A stretch of 64,000 nt of DNA, taken from contig CACNRW010000007.1 in assembly GCA_902622875.1 (NCBI GenBank), forward strand, positions 17,219 to 81,218. Direction: 5' to 3'. Numbering within the stretch: position 1 is the first letter of the stretch; every line of letters starts with the position of its first letter. The stretch is from an uncultured SAR116 cluster alpha proteobacterium. Lineage in GTDB: Bacteria > Pseudomonadota > Alphaproteobacteria > Puniceispirillales > Marisalimonadaceae. Under the pieces are notes generated by a model. It was not told the DNA's origin and ran no database searches. It saw only the letters and a program-made list of their open reading frames with translations. Below, in pieces: positions 17,645 to 28,589 of this stretch. The translations under genes and the position numbers were made by a program.

Positions 17645-18535
17645 ATGAATAAAATAGGCATTTGCGGTACAGGTAAAATGGGTAGGGAAATTGTTAAAAG
17701 GCTTTTGGATTGTGATCAGATTGTAACAGCATGGAACAGAACGCAAAATAAAGTAACACCTCTAGTTGAATTAGGTGCGAGAAGAGCTAATAGTGTAAAA
17801 GAATTGTTTAACAATAACGACATAATTTTAATTATTATGGGAAATGATGAAGCGCTTGATTATGTATATACAAATTCTCAGGGCATTAAAAATCAAGATT
17901 TAACTAACAAAATTATAATAGAACTAAGTACGACTAGCGTTAAGAAAATGCAATCGTTAAAAAGGATAATATGTTCGTTAAATGGAGAATTTATAGAATG
18001 CCCCGTAGGTGGCTCAACAAAGCCTGCAAGAGATGGAAATTTATTAGGGTTAGTAGGGGGAAACAAGGAAACTTTTGAAAAGGTTGAGCATATATTAAAG
18101 CTTATTTGTAGAAGATATGAATACCTTGGTGAAGTTGGTAAAGGAAGTGCTATGAAGTTAGCTATTAATCTACCATTAATGGTTTATTGGCACGCTTTAG
18201 GTGAAGCGATGTCTTTAGCAACAAACTCAGGAATTAAATTTGATAAAGCTTTGGACATAATGATTGATAGCTCTGGAGCAGCAAAAGTAGCTCACCTAAA
18301 GTCTAATACTATATTACAAGCTAAAAAAAATGAGACTAACTTGAGCTCAACATTTAACGTTTCATCATCTTTAAAAGATATTAATTTAATGATTAAAGAA
18401 GGGGCAAATTTTAATAATGAATTACATGTTATCAAAAGTACTAAATCTTATATTCAAGGGGCCATGAATGAGGGTTGGTCGGACCATGACGCTTCATTAT
18501 TAAGTCTTTATATTAATAAAAAATTAAATAATTAA
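17645..18535 (+). CDS. NAD(P)-dependent beta-hydroxyacid dehydrogenase family protein
   Basis: A 296-residue member of the 3-hydroxyisobutyrate/tartronate-semialdehyde reductase family. The N-terminal Rossmann motif is GICGTGKMG (about 4-12), the family signature ECPVGGSTKPARDGNL is near residue 120, and the catalytic Lys is in GKGSAMKLAINL (about residue 170). ATG 17645 has AAAGGAG at 17631-17637, seven bases upstream; the in-frame GTG at 17639 is too close to it. The neighbour on the other side is a class II aldolase in convergent orientation, hinting at, but not proving, short-chain hydroxyacid metabolism. Confidence 0.86.
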   Translation: MNKIGICGTGKMGREIVKRLLDCDQIVTAWNRTQNKVTPLVELGARRANSVKELFNNNDIILIIMGNDEALDYVYTNSQGIKNQDLTNKIIIELSTTSVKKMQSLKRIICSLNGEFIECPVGGSTKPARDGNLLGLVGGNKETFEKVEHILKLICRRYEYLGEVGKGSAMKLAINLPLMVYWHALGEAMSLATNSGIKFDKALDIMIDSSGAAKVAHLKSNTILQAKKNETNLSSTFNVSSSLKDINLMIKEGANFNNELHVIKSTKSYIQGAMNEGWSDHDASLLSLYINKKLNN

Positions 18536-18538
18536 CTT

Positions 18539-19315
18539 CTAATCTGCATAATCAGAACTTTCTTGATCTAATATTGACTTTATTTCTCTCAAGAAAGCTG
18601 TTCCTGCAGGGTTTGGATGTTCTTCATTATCTAATTCTTCTGCAGTTTTTTCTGCTATTATATTATTTAAAATACTTATTTTTTTTCCAGTTTGAAGGGC
18701 ATTGATATATGTTTGAGCGGCTCTTTCAAAATAATATAGTCTATTGAAAGTTTCTGCTACATTTTTACCAAAAATTAGTACACCATGGTTACCCATTATA
18801 AATGTGTGTTTTTTAGAGTTTGACAAAAGATTTGCACACCTTGTACCTTCATCTTCAAAAGCTAATCCACCATAATTTTTATCAATAACTTGTCTTCCAA
18901 AAAACATTGCTGCCACCTGATTTATTGGTGGCAAAATACAGTCTTCAAGAGAAGCCAGAGTAGTTGCATACACAGAATGAACATGCATTATACATCTTGC
19001 GTGAGGACACAATTTATGTATAGCTCCGTGTAACCCCCAAGCCGTCGCGTCAGGGGGATTATCTTTTGTTAGCACAGTTTTGTCATTAACATCTAATAAC
19101 AACAAATCAGAAGCTTTGATTCTTGAAAAATGCCACATATTAGGATTCATTAAGAATTCTGTTCCTTCAGAATTAACAGCTAAACTGAAATGATTGGCAA
19201 CAGCCTCATGTAAATTACTTCTTTCAGCCCATCTAAAGGCAGCAGCTAAATCTTTTCTTTCTTCTTGAAATGAGTTGTTTGATATATAAGTCGAAGCTGA
19301 TTTGATCTCGTTCAT
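18539..19315 (-). CDS. Class II aldolase/adducin family protein
   Basis: A 258-residue protein of the zinc-dependent class II aldolase family. Visible ligands are the HVHS pair at about 107-110 (MHVHSVYAT) and a downstream His in GNHGVLIFG near residue 175, with Glu in the expected earlier region. Members act as fuculose- or ribulose-phosphate aldolases, or as decarboxylases of short sugar acids. Several alphaproteobacterial members are of unknown specificity. It is transcribed alone, convergent to the dehydrogenase gene with a 3-base gap. Substrate not assigned. Confidence 0.86.
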   Translation of the reverse strand: MNEIKSASTYISNNSFQEERKDLAAAFRWAERSNLHEAVANHFSLAVNSEGTEFLMNPNMWHFSRIKASDLLLLDVNDKTVLTKDNPPDATAWGLHGAIHKLCPHARCIMHVHSVYATTLASLEDCILPPINQVAAMFFGRQVIDKNYGGLAFEDEGTRCANLLSNSKKHTFIMGNHGVLIFGKNVAETFNRLYYFERAAQTYINALQTGKKISILNNIIAEKTAEELDNEEHPNPAGTAFLREIKSILDQESSDYAD

Positions 19316-19401
19316 TTTATATTATCCTAAATTATAATCTTTGATATTGTCTTAAGTAGACTCAAATAATATAATAAATAACATATTTTGTAAGGATTAA
19401 C

Positions 19402-19731
19402 ATGGGATATTTTTATCTTTTAATTGCTATTATCGGAGAGGTTGTTGGAACCACTTACCTTAAGAGTACTAATAATTTTTCAGAGTTAATACCTAGCACC
19501 TATGTAGTAGTCGGCTATGCAACAGCCTTTTACTTTATGATGCTGGCAATGAAGACAATACCTATTGCCATAACATACTCAATATGGGCAGGTGTAGGTA
19601 TTTCAGCTATTACAATTTTAGGAGCATTAAAATATAAAGAAATTCCAGATCTGATGGCACTTTTAGGGTTAGGTTTGATTATAGTTGGCGTAATAATTTT
19701 AGTTTTTTACAGTAAAATGGGTGCAAACTAA
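19402..19731 (+). CDS. Small multidrug resistance (SMR) family transporter
   Basis: A 109-residue protein with four membrane helices. The N-terminal YLLIAIIGEVVGTTYLKST contains the essential Glu of EmrE-type transporters at about residue 13, and WAGVGISAITILG is the conserved third-helix loop. It probably works as a dual-topology dimer that exports cationic compounds or guanidinium in exchange for protons. A GGAT motif lies 5-8 bases before the ATG. Its last four bases overlap the end of lpdA on the opposite strand. Confidence 0.92.
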   Translation: MGYFYLLIAIIGEVVGTTYLKSTNNFSELIPSTYVVVGYATAFYFMMLAMKTIPIAITYSIWAGVGISAITILGALKYKEIPDLMALLGLGLIIVGVIILVFYSKMGAN

Positions 19732-21140
19732 AAATGTATGGCTTTAGAGTATGTTGCTAAAGCGGCTTCTTTGATGGCTTCGTTAACCGTAGGATGACCA
19801 TGACATATTCTTGCCACATCTTCAGATGATGCCCCAAAACCCATCGCAATTGATAACTCATGTATCACAGTTCCTGCTTCGTGACCTATCATATGAGCAC
19901 CTAAAATTTTATCAGTCGATTTATCAGAGAGTATTTTTACCATTCCATCAGTATGACTTATAGCTTTAGCTCTACTATTTGCTGATAAAGGAAAAACACC
20001 TTTATTAAATTCAATTCCTTGATCTTTTAATTCTTCTTCAGTTTTACCAATAACTGCAACTTCTGGTGAAGTGTAAATAATACCTGGAACAAGATTATAA
20101 TCTACATGCCCAGCCTCCCCATTAATTATTTCAACTGCAGCAACTCCGTCTTCTTCAGCTTTATGAGCTAACATTGGACCTTTTATGACGTCTCCGATTG
20201 CATAAATATTATTAATAGAAGTTTGAAAATAATTATTTGTTTTTATAAAACCTTGTTTATCAATATCAATGTTTAAATCTTTAAGACCTAATCCATGAGT
20301 GTTAGGCTTTCTACCAACTGCCACTAAAACAACATCTGCATCTACTTCATATGTATTTTCTTTAGTGACATTCCTTATTGATAATATAACCTTATTATCT
20401 ATGATTTTTGACGATTCTACTGCTTGACCCAACTTAAAATTTAAGCCCTGTTTCTCAAGAATCTTCATGAATTTTTCAGCAACTTCATTATCCATTCCAG
20501 GTAAAATTCTTGGTAAATACTCTATAACCTCAACATCAGAGCCAAGTCTTCTCCATACAGTTCCCATTTCAAGGCCAATAATACCAGCTCCAATAACTAT
20601 CATTTTTTTTGGGACTTCTTTTAACTCTAATGCACCCGTTGAGGTGACTATTTTCTTCTCATCAATATTAATATTTTGAAGATGAGTCGCTTCTGATCCT
20701 GTTGCAATTATTATGTTTTCAGCATGTATAAGATCTTTAGTATTATCACCAATAATTTCAATCGAGTTTGTTGTAATCAATTTTGCTGTTCCAATATACT
20801 TTCTTACTTTATTTTTTTTATATAGAAAATCAATTCCCTTAGTAAGTTCACCAACTATACCAGATTTTTTTTTCAATAATTTTGTTAAATCTAATTTAAC
20901 ATCTTTACAAGTTATACCCCATTCTTTGTTACCATTTAATTTAACTGAATTTTCATATTGCTCAGACGCATGAAGCATTGCTTTGGATGGAATACAGCCT
21001 ACATTTAAACAAGTTCCACCTAAGGTTGTTCTTTTTTCTATACTCGCAACCTTCATACCCTTTTGTGCCGCCACTATTGATGCGACATAACCTCCTGGAC
21101 CAGAACCTATAACAACAAGATCATATTTTTCTTCAGACAT
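19728..21140 (-). CDS. lpdA: Dihydrolipoyl dehydrogenase (E3)
   Basis: This 470-residue flavoprotein reoxidises the dihydrolipoyl arms of the 2-oxoacid dehydrogenase complexes with NAD. The FAD loop GSGPGG is at 12-17, the redox-active disulfide is Cys44/Cys49 in GGTCLNVGCIPSK, and the NAD loop is GAGIIG near residue 183. The C-terminal HGHPTVNEA carries the catalytic His-Glu dyad of the partner subunit. It ends the mdh-sucCDAB-lpdA gene series, 19 bases after sucB. Its binding partner on SucB is the unusually placed N-terminal domain described there. Confidence 0.96.
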   Translation of the reverse strand: MSEEKYDLVVIGSGPGGYVASIVAAQKGMKVASIEKRTTLGGTCLNVGCIPSKAMLHASEQYENSVKLNGNKEWGITCKDVKLDLTKLLKKKSGIVGELTKGIDFLYKKNKVRKYIGTAKLITTNSIEIIGDNTKDLIHAENIIIATGSEATHLQNINIDEKKIVTSTGALELKEVPKKMIVIGAGIIGLEMGTVWRRLGSDVEVIEYLPRILPGMDNEVAEKFMKILEKQGLNFKLGQAVESSKIIDNKVILSIRNVTKENTYEVDADVVLVAVGRKPNTHGLGLKDLNIDIDKQGFIKTNNYFQTSINNIYAIGDVIKGPMLAHKAEEDGVAAVEIINGEAGHVDYNLVPGIIYTSPEVAVIGKTEEELKDQGIEFNKGVFPLSANSRAKAISHTDGMVKILSDKSTDKILGAHMIGHEAGTVIHELSIAMGFGASSEDVARICHGHPTVNEAIKEAALATYSKAIHF

Positions 21141-21159
21141 ACTAAACCTTTACTTACAA

Positions 21160-22452
21160 TTATGCTCCAACAACTAAACGTCTTGGATCTTCTATAATTT
21201 CTTTAATTCTTACTAAAAAAGAAACAGCTTCTCGTCCATCAATAATGCGATGGTCATAAGATAAGGCTAAATACATCATTGGACGTATTTCGATGTTATC
21301 ACCTATTGCAACTGGTCTTTTTTGGATTTTATGCATTCCTAGAATACCTGACTGAGGTGGATTTAAAATTGGTGACGACATTAAAGAACCATAAACTCCA
21401 CCATTAGAAATTGTAAAGGTTCCACCTGCCATATCGGATATACCTAAACTCCCATCTTTTGCTTTTTTACCAAAATCTGCAATGGCAATCTCAGTCTCTC
21501 CAAAAGACATTTTATCTGCATTTTTTAGGACTGGTACTACTAAACCTTGAGAGGTACCAACTGCAACACCTATGTTATAATAATTTTTGTAAATAATGTC
21601 ATTGTTATCTATTTCTGCATTAACTGCAGGAAATTGGCTTAGTGCATCTATGGAGGCTTTAACAAAAAAACTCATATATCCAAGTCTAACTCCATTTTTC
21701 TTTTCAAAACTATCTTGGTAATTATTTCGCATTTCCATTAAAGCTGTCATATCGACATCATTGTATGTTGTTAACATAGCTGCAGTATTTTGTGCTTCCT
21801 TTAATCTACGAGCGATAGCTTGACGTAAGCGGGACATTGGGACACGTTCTTCAAGATTTTTATTAACGGCTTCTTCAATTACATCAGATTTATTGCTACT
21901 TATCTTACTTTCAACTTTTTCAGGTACACTTACTTGTTCACTAATCTTTTTGTTTCCTTGTTTTGTCGTTGGTGTAGAAGTTTGACCAGATTTTTCTCCA
22001 GCAATTATTATTCCTAATAATGCACCCACCTCGACAGTATCACCTTCTGATACGGTGAGGTTATCAAGAATACCAGAAGTAACTGCTGGAACTTCTAATG
22101 TTACTTTATCTGTTTCTAACTCTACAATTGGCTCATCTACTTCAACAAACTCTCCTTGTTTTTTTATCCATTTAGAAACTGTTGCTTCTACAACAGACTC
22201 TCCTAAAACTGGAACCAAAACATCCATCCCTCTACCCTTTCGTATATTTATTTGTTTTTCTTTGTTTATATTTCTAACCTTAAATCCATTTTCAGTTTTG
22301 GTTTGATTTAAATATAAAAGAACATCACCTTTTGTTATTCTATTATCTATACCTGTACCAGCTATATCTAAGATATCTAATTGTTTTTCCTTTATAATTT
22401 TTGCCGCTGAAGGCATGGCTATTTTGCTAGTAATTTTATTTTTATTTTCCAT
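21160..22452 (-). CDS. sucB: 2-oxoglutarate dehydrogenase E2 (dihydrolipoyl succinyltransferase) with permuted domain order
   Basis: A 430-residue E2 core protein of the 2-oxoglutarate dehydrogenase complex. The catalytic domain is ordinary ([15 protein letters not shown] at 203-217; His401 and Asp405 in [12 protein letters not shown]). The lipoyl domain is at about 76-152 with lipoyl-Lys116 in [11 protein letters not shown]. The domain order is odd. A peripheral subunit (E3)-binding domain, with [20 protein letters not shown] and [17 protein letters not shown], is at about 12-48, before the lipoyl domain. The normal place between lipoyl and catalytic domains holds only a roughly 50-residue Ser/Lys/Glu linker. 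M76 begins the lipoyl domain exactly where a usual SucB starts. Neighbours are sucA upstream (8-base gap) and lpdA downstream. Confidence 0.95.
   Translation of the reverse strand: MENKNKITSKIAMPSAAKIIKEKQLDILDIAGTGIDNRITKGDVLLYLNQTKTENGFKVRNINKEKQINIRKGRGMDVLVPVLGESVVEATVSKWIKKQGEFVEVDEPIVELETDKVTLEVPAVTSGILDNLTVSEGDTVEVGALLGIIIAGEKSGQTSTPTTKQGNKKISEQVSVPEKVESKISSNKSDVIEEAVNKNLEERVPMSRLRQAIARRLKEAQNTAAMLTTYNDVDMTALMEMRNNYQDSFEKKNGVRLGYMSFFVKASIDALSQFPAVNAEIDNNDIIYKNYYNIGVAVGTSQGLVVPVLKNADKMSFGETEIAIADFGKKAKDGSLGISDMAGGTFTISNGGVYGSLMSSPILNPPQSGILGMHKIQKRPVAIGDNIEIRPMMYLALSYDHRIIDGREAVSFLVRIKEIIEDPRRLVVGA
22225..22240 (-). promoter_or_regulatory. Possible internal ribosome site and start codon inside sucB
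   Basis: Read on the minus strand, AAAGGG (22240-22235) is followed after seven bases by ATG (22227-22225). That ATG encodes Met76, the exact first residue of the lipoyl domain. Initiation here would give a 355-residue E2 without the E3-binding domain. The site may be a relic of the ancestral start or may still be used. Confidence 0.35.
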
Positions 22453-22460
22453 ATATCAAA

Positions 22461-25352
22461 CTATTCAGCCGCGTGCTTAGTTGTTTTTTGGTTCGTTTCT
22501 AAAGCTTCATTTACTAAATCTACTTGTTCTTTATTATGCCTAGATAAAGATCCCGTCGCAGGAGAAGCAGCCTCTGCTCGACCAGCATAACAGGGTCGTG
22601 AAAATTTTGCTTTAAATGATCTAAGAACATCTTCAATTTTTCTATCTACAAAAAACCATGCGCCCATATTTTTTGGTTCTTCTTGGCACCAAACAACTTC
22701 AGCGTTTGGTGTATCAGATAATATTTCTTTTAAAGTTGAATAAGGAAACGGGTAGATTTGTTCTAATCTCAAAATTTTTACATTGTCTAGTTTTCTGTTT
22801 TCTCTTTCTTCCAATAAATTGTAGAAAACTTTACCAGAACAAATAACAACTTTTTTAATATCATTATCCTTAAGGTTTGTGTTCGGGTCTCTTATTACTC
22901 TTCTAAAAGCAGTATTCTCCGACATATCGGATAAATTAGAAACACAAGCCTTATTTCTAAGAAGACTTTTTGGCGTCATTATAATCAATGGTTTTCTGAA
23001 ATCTCTTTTAAGTTGTCTTCTTAAGGCATGAAAATAATTTGCAGGTGTACTGCAATTTAAAACTTGCATATTATCTTCACCACATAATTGAAGATATCTC
23101 TCTAATCTTGCTGAAGAATGTTCTGGTCCCTGACCTTCATAACCATGAGGAAGTAACATAACTAACCCTGACATTCTTAACCATTTAGCTTCACCGCTTG
23201 AAATAAATTGATCAACTATCACCTGAGCACCATTAGCAAAATCTCCAAACTGAGCTTCCCACATTACTAAAGCTGTTGGCTCTGTAAGAGAATAACCATA
23301 TTCAAATCCTAATACGGAGGCCTCTGATAATGGAGAATCAATAACTTCAAAATTTTGTTGGTTGGAAGTTATATTATTGAGCGGCGTGTATCTTTCTTCT
23401 GACATTTGGTCAATAAATACAGAATGTCTTTGGGAAAAAGTTCCTCTACAACTATCTTGTCCAGATAGTCTTACTGGATGTCCTTCTAATAATAATGAGC
23501 CAAACGCAAGGTGTTCAGCAGTAGACCAATCTATACCTTCACCAGTCTCAATGGCTTTTTTTCTAGTTTCAACTATACGTTGAAGTTTTTTATTTACTTT
23601 TATATTTACGGGTATAGTAGTTATTGCTTTTCCAATTAATTTTAAGTCATCTTTGGATACTGATGTCTCACCTCTTCGGTCATCTCCATGGGCAGCCCTT
23701 AAACTTGACCACTGACCTTCTAACCAATCCGCTTTATTTGGTTTATAATTAGTTCCTGCTTCAAATTCTTTTTCAAGAAATTTATTGTGGTTGTTAACTT
23801 CATCCTTAGCTTCTTGCTCAGTCAATACACCTTCATTAATAAGTTTTGAAGCATAAATTTTGCTAATACTATCGTGAGATCCAATGGTTTTATACATAAT
23901 TGGTTGAGTAAAAGCGGGTTCATCTCCTTCATTATGACCATAGCGACGGTAACTTATAATATCTAAAACAACATCACACGCAAATTTTTGTCTAAACTCT
24001 GTAGCTATCCTAGATGCATGAACAACAGCTTCTGGGTCGTCACCATTAATATGCATAATGGGAGCCATAACCATTTTTGCTACATCTGTGCAATATGGGC
24101 TAGAACGAGAGTAATTTGGGCTAGTTGTAAATCCAATCTGATTATTTACAACTATGTGAATAGTACCACCTGTTCTGTACCCCCTAAGTCCAGAAAAATC
24201 AAAAGTCTCAGCCACTATTCCTTGACCTGCAAAAGCAGCGTCACCATGTAATACAATGCCCAACACTGATAATCTGTCATTAGTATCATTATGTTGATTT
24301 TGTTTTGCACGGACTCTTCCAATAACAACAGGAGCTACTACTTCTAAATGAGACGGATTTGCTTGTAACGATAAATGTACGTTATTACCATCAAACTCTC
24401 TATCAGCAGAGGCACCCATGTGATACTTAACGTCTCCTGACCCACCTGCTTCTTCTGGATTTGCTTGATTGCCCAAAAACTCAGAAATAATCGCTCTAAA
24501 GGGTTTATTTAATATATTGTATAAAAGATTTAATCTTCCTCGGTGAGCCATTGCAATTACAACTTCTTTCATCCCTAGCTGACTACCGCGTTTTAATATT
24601 TGCTCGATAGCTGGAACAACAGACTCTGACCCGTCTAGACCAAATCGTTTAGTTCCAGCATATTTTTTATGAAGAAATTGCTCAAATGTCTCAGCTCCAA
24701 CCAATCTTTCATAAATAGCTTTTTTACCTCTTTTGGTAAATTCTGTAGCGTTTCTAATCGATTCTATTCTTTCTTGTATCCAGGCTTTTTGAGCTGGATC
24801 TTGGACATGCATAAACTCTATTCCTATGGACCCACAATAAGTTTCTTTTACTATTTCCATTATTTGTCTTAAAGTTGCTGACTCCATTCCAAGAACATTA
24901 TCTATAAATATTGGTCTATCCCAATCATCGTCACTAAAACCATAAGTTTTTGGATTTAGTTCTGGGTGTATATCACCCTGTTGTAAATTAAGAGGGTCTA
25001 ACTTAGCTAAAAGATGTCCATTAATTCTAAAAGCTCTAATAAGCATTATAGCACGAATTGAATCAGTTGTTGCTAATCTTAAATCTGTGGCTGATAAATC
25101 GCCTTTGCCCACAATACCTCTTGCTACTGCTCGAACACTCTCAACAGTATCTATTGCTCCAATAACTTGACTATTCTTCTTAGCCCAACTTGGACCGTCA
25201 TCAATTATAGGTTCATCTTCATTACTCTTGAACCAAAGGTCCCATTCCTTCGGTACTGCATTTGGATTAATCTTCCATTCTTTGAATAAATCATTAATGA
25301 AAGTCACATTTGTACCAGAAAGAAAACTTTGATCAGAGTTTTGATCGTCCAT
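22461..25352 (-). CDS. sucA: 2-oxoglutarate dehydrogenase E1 component
   Basis: A 963-residue thiamine diphosphate enzyme that decarboxylates 2-oxoglutarate and passes the succinyl group to the SucB lipoyl arm. The N-terminal FLSGTNVTFINDLFKEWK segment is the usual E2-contact region. The ThDP domain shows MAHRGRLNLL, GDAAFAGQG and VVNNQIGFTT, and SLQANPSHLEVV lies earlier. ATG 25352 starts the conserved N-terminus (MDDQNSDQSFLSG) with AAGGA about nine bases before it; an upstream start 19 codons earlier would add a non-homologous leader. It lies between sucD and sucB in the TCA operon. Confidence 0.96.
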   Translation of the reverse strand: MDDQNSDQSFLSGTNVTFINDLFKEWKINPNAVPKEWDLWFKSNEDEPIIDDGPSWAKKNSQVIGAIDTVESVRAVARGIVGKGDLSATDLRLATTDSIRAIMLIRAFRINGHLLAKLDPLNLQQGDIHPELNPKTYGFSDDDWDRPIFIDNVLGMESATLRQIMEIVKETYCGSIGIEFMHVQDPAQKAWIQERIESIRNATEFTKRGKKAIYERLVGAETFEQFLHKKYAGTKRFGLDGSESVVPAIEQILKRGSQLGMKEVVIAMAHRGRLNLLYNILNKPFRAIISEFLGNQANPEEAGGSGDVKYHMGASADREFDGNNVHLSLQANPSHLEVVAPVVIGRVRAKQNQHNDTNDRLSVLGIVLHGDAAFAGQGIVAETFDFSGLRGYRTGGTIHIVVNNQIGFTTSPNYSRSSPYCTDVAKMVMAPIMHINGDDPEAVVHASRIATEFRQKFACDVVLDIISYRRYGHNEGDEPAFTQPIMYKTIGSHDSISKIYASKLINEGVLTEQEAKDEVNNHNKFLEKEFEAGTNYKPNKADWLEGQWSSLRAAHGDDRRGETSVSKDDLKLIGKAITTIPVNIKVNKKLQRIVETRKKAIETGEGIDWSTAEHLAFGSLLLEGHPVRLSGQDSCRGTFSQRHSVFIDQMSEERYTPLNNITSNQQNFEVIDSPLSEASVLGFEYGYSLTEPTALVMWEAQFGDFANGAQVIVDQFISSGEAKWLRMSGLVMLLPHGYEGQGPEHSSARLERYLQLCGEDNMQVLNCSTPANYFHALRRQLKRDFRKPLIIMTPKSLLRNKACVSNLSDMSENTAFRRVIRDPNTNLKDNDIKKVVICSGKVFYNLLEERENRKLDNVKILRLEQIYPFPYSTLKEILSDTPNAEVVWCQEEPKNMGAWFFVDRKIEDVLRSFKAKFSRPCYAGRAEAASPATGSLSRHNKEQVDLVNEALETNQKTTKHAAE

Positions 25353-25419
25353 AGCTACAAATCCTTTTAAAGAGTGATTAATAAAGTATACTACACAAAA
25401 AGTTGACAATTAAATCAAG

Positions 25420-26301
25420 TTATTTCCATAGTTGTATTGCTTTTACGACAGCTTTACCCAAACCTGAAGGAGATTCAGACATTATAAAGCCGCAGTCTTT
25501 CATAACTTTGACTTTTGAATCTGCATCTCCACTGCCTCCACTAACAATTGCTCCCGCATGCCCCATAGTTCTTCCAGGAGGAGCAGTCTTACCTGCTATA
25601 AAGCCGGCTATAGGTTTTTTTATTTTATGGTTTTTTATAAAAGCGGCTGCATCTTCTTCTGCGTTACCTCCAATTTCTCCAATCATTAATATTGCTTCTG
25701 TTTGTTCATCATTCAAAAACATTTCAAGACAGTCAATAAAATTGGTGCCATTGATAGGATCACCTCCAATTCCAATACAAGTCGACTGACCCAACCCTGT
25801 AGCAGTTGTTTGAGCAACAGCCTCATAAGTTAATGTACCTGACCTAGAGACTATTCCTATTTTTCCAGGAGTATGAATGTGTCCAGGCATTATACCAATT
25901 TTACATTGCCCTGGGGTAATTACACCAGGACAATTTGGTCCAATCAATCTAGAATTCGAATTTTTAAGATACTGCTTAACTTTAATCATATCTTGGACCG
26001 GAATACCTTCAGTGATACAAATAATTAATGGTATGTTTGAAGAAATAGCTTCTAAGATTGAATCCGCTGCAAATGGCGGTGGTACATAAATTACTGATGC
26101 ATCCGGATTAACTTCTTCAACACACTCTCTAACTGTATTGAAAACTGGAAGATTTAAATGTATTGCTCCACCTTTACCTGGTGTAACTCCTCCAACCATT
26201 TTAGTCCCATATGCTATAGCCTGCTCTGAATGAAAAGTGCCCTGACCGCCGGTAAATCCTTGGCAAATTACTCTCGTATCTTTGTTGATCAAAACAGACA
26301 T
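25420..26301 (-). CDS. sucD: Succinyl-CoA synthetase alpha subunit
   Basis: This 293-residue subunit binds CoA and carries the phosphohistidine intermediate. [10 protein letters not shown] at about 15-24 is the CoA-binding region and His248 in [10 protein letters not shown] is the phosphorylated His. GPNCPGVI lies at 121-128. With SucC it makes ATP (or GTP) while cleaving succinyl-CoA. The start is contiguous with the sucC stop, so translation is probably coupled. Length is standard. Confidence 0.96.
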   Translation of the reverse strand: MSVLINKDTRVICQGFTGGQGTFHSEQAIAYGTKMVGGVTPGKGGAIHLNLPVFNTVRECVEEVNPDASVIYVPPPFAADSILEAISSNIPLIICITEGIPVQDMIKVKQYLKNSNSRLIGPNCPGVITPGQCKIGIMPGHIHTPGKIGIVSRSGTLTYEAVAQTTATGLGQSTCIGIGGDPINGTNFIDCLEMFLNDEQTEAILMIGEIGGNAEEDAAAFIKNHKIKKPIAGFIAGKTAPPGRTMGHAGAIVSGGSGDADSKVKVMKDCGFIMSESPSGLGKAVVKAIQLWK

Positions 26302-27471
26302 TTAATTTATCTCCTTAACTGCATTTACAATCTTAACAGCTGCGTCGTCTAAGTCATCTGCTGGTGTTATTTTTAGACCAGAATCTGATAATATTTTTTT
26401 TCCCTCATCAACGTTTGTACCTGCCAGCCTGACTACTAATGGTTTTGTTAATGACAAGGCTTTTGCTGCTGCTACAACTCCTTCTGCGATGATGTCACAT
26501 CGCATTATTCCTCCAAAAATATTTACTAAAATACCTTCAACAGCTTCATCTGATAGTATGATTTTGAATGCTTCTGTAACTTTTTCTTTTGTAGCACTGC
26601 CACCAACGTCTAAGAAATTGGCAGGGGACGAACCTTTTAATTTAATAATGTCCATAGTTGCCATTGCAAGACCAGCTCCATTTACCAAACACCCAATAGT
26701 CCCATCTAGTTTGATATAAGCTAGATCATATTTACTGGCTAAAATTTCCGCGGGATCTTCTTCAGTTTCATCTCTTAAAGCCATTATTTTTGGATGTCTA
26801 TAAAGTGCATTATTATCAAATGACATTTTTGCATCTAGAGCTATCAAGTTATTTTCAGAAGTTAAAACTAAGGGGTTTATCTCTAATAGACTTGCATCAT
26901 TTTCAGTAAAAAGCTTATACAACTGACTAAAAAAATCTCCAGCTTGTTTAAAACTTGTTCCAGTTAAGTTAAGACTATTTGCTATCAATCTAGAATGAAA
27001 AGGTTGAAAGCCTATTGTAGGATCAATATTAAAAGATAATATTTTTTCTGGATTTTCTTCTGCAACTTTTTCAATATCCATTCCACCTTCTGTTGAAGCT
27101 ATTAGTGAAATTCTACTGCTAACTCTATCAATAACCATAGAAAAATAATATTCTGAATCTATATTACATCCGTCTTCTATATATAATCTCTGAACAAGTT
27201 TTCCTTCACTACTAGTTTGATGTGTTATTAACTTTTTGCCAAGGATTGTTTCAGCTGCATTTTTTAATGTTTCAAAATCCTTTACAACTTTTACACCACC
27301 AGCTTTGCCTCTTCCACCTGCATGAATTTGTGCTTTCACGACATAAACTGGACCAGGTAATTCTTTTGCTGCAGTTAAAGCCTCCTCAACTGAAAAAACA
27401 GCTTTTCCCTTTGGAGTTGGAATATTATATTCTTTTAATAGCTCTTTAGCTTGATGTTCATGAATATCCAA
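26302..27471 (-). CDS. sucC: Succinyl-CoA synthetase beta subunit (ADP-forming type)
   Basis: A 389-residue ATP-grasp protein. It starts with [12 protein letters not shown], has the ATP-grasp Lys in [17 protein letters not shown] near residue 45, and ends with the GGIMRCD loop and the [14 protein letters not shown] segment of the CoA-ligase domain. It forms the heterodimer or heterotetramer with SucD encoded immediately downstream. It is 22 bases after mdh in the same orientation. Confidence 0.96.
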   Translation of the reverse strand: MDIHEHQAKELLKEYNIPTPKGKAVFSVEEALTAAKELPGPVYVVKAQIHAGGRGKAGGVKVVKDFETLKNAAETILGKKLITHQTSSEGKLVQRLYIEDGCNIDSEYYFSMVIDRVSSRISLIASTEGGMDIEKVAEENPEKILSFNIDPTIGFQPFHSRLIANSLNLTGTSFKQAGDFFSQLYKLFTENDASLLEINPLVLTSENNLIALDAKMSFDNNALYRHPKIMALRDETEEDPAEILASKYDLAYIKLDGTIGCLVNGAGLAMATMDIIKLKGSSPANFLDVGGSATKEKVTEAFKIILSDEAVEGILVNIFGGIMRCDIIAEGVVAAAKALSLTKPLVVRLAGTNVDEGKKILSDSGLKITPADDLDDAAVKIVNAVKEIN

Positions 27472-27493
27472 AACTTATACCTCTCTATGATAT

Positions 27494-28474
<981 letters not shown>

Positions 28475-28589
28475 TTAAAGAAAGTTAGTTTAATCATTAT
28501 TTAAAATTGACTATACTTTTATGATTTCTGGTTATCTTTTAAACTTTTTTTTCTTTGCTATCAAGGTAAGATTAATTATTAGGTGTTTA

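Noticed and set aside
25353-25409. 19-codon N-terminal extension of sucA
   Set aside because: The conserved E1 N-terminus starts at ATG 25352 with AAGGA upstream; the extension has no homologous look.
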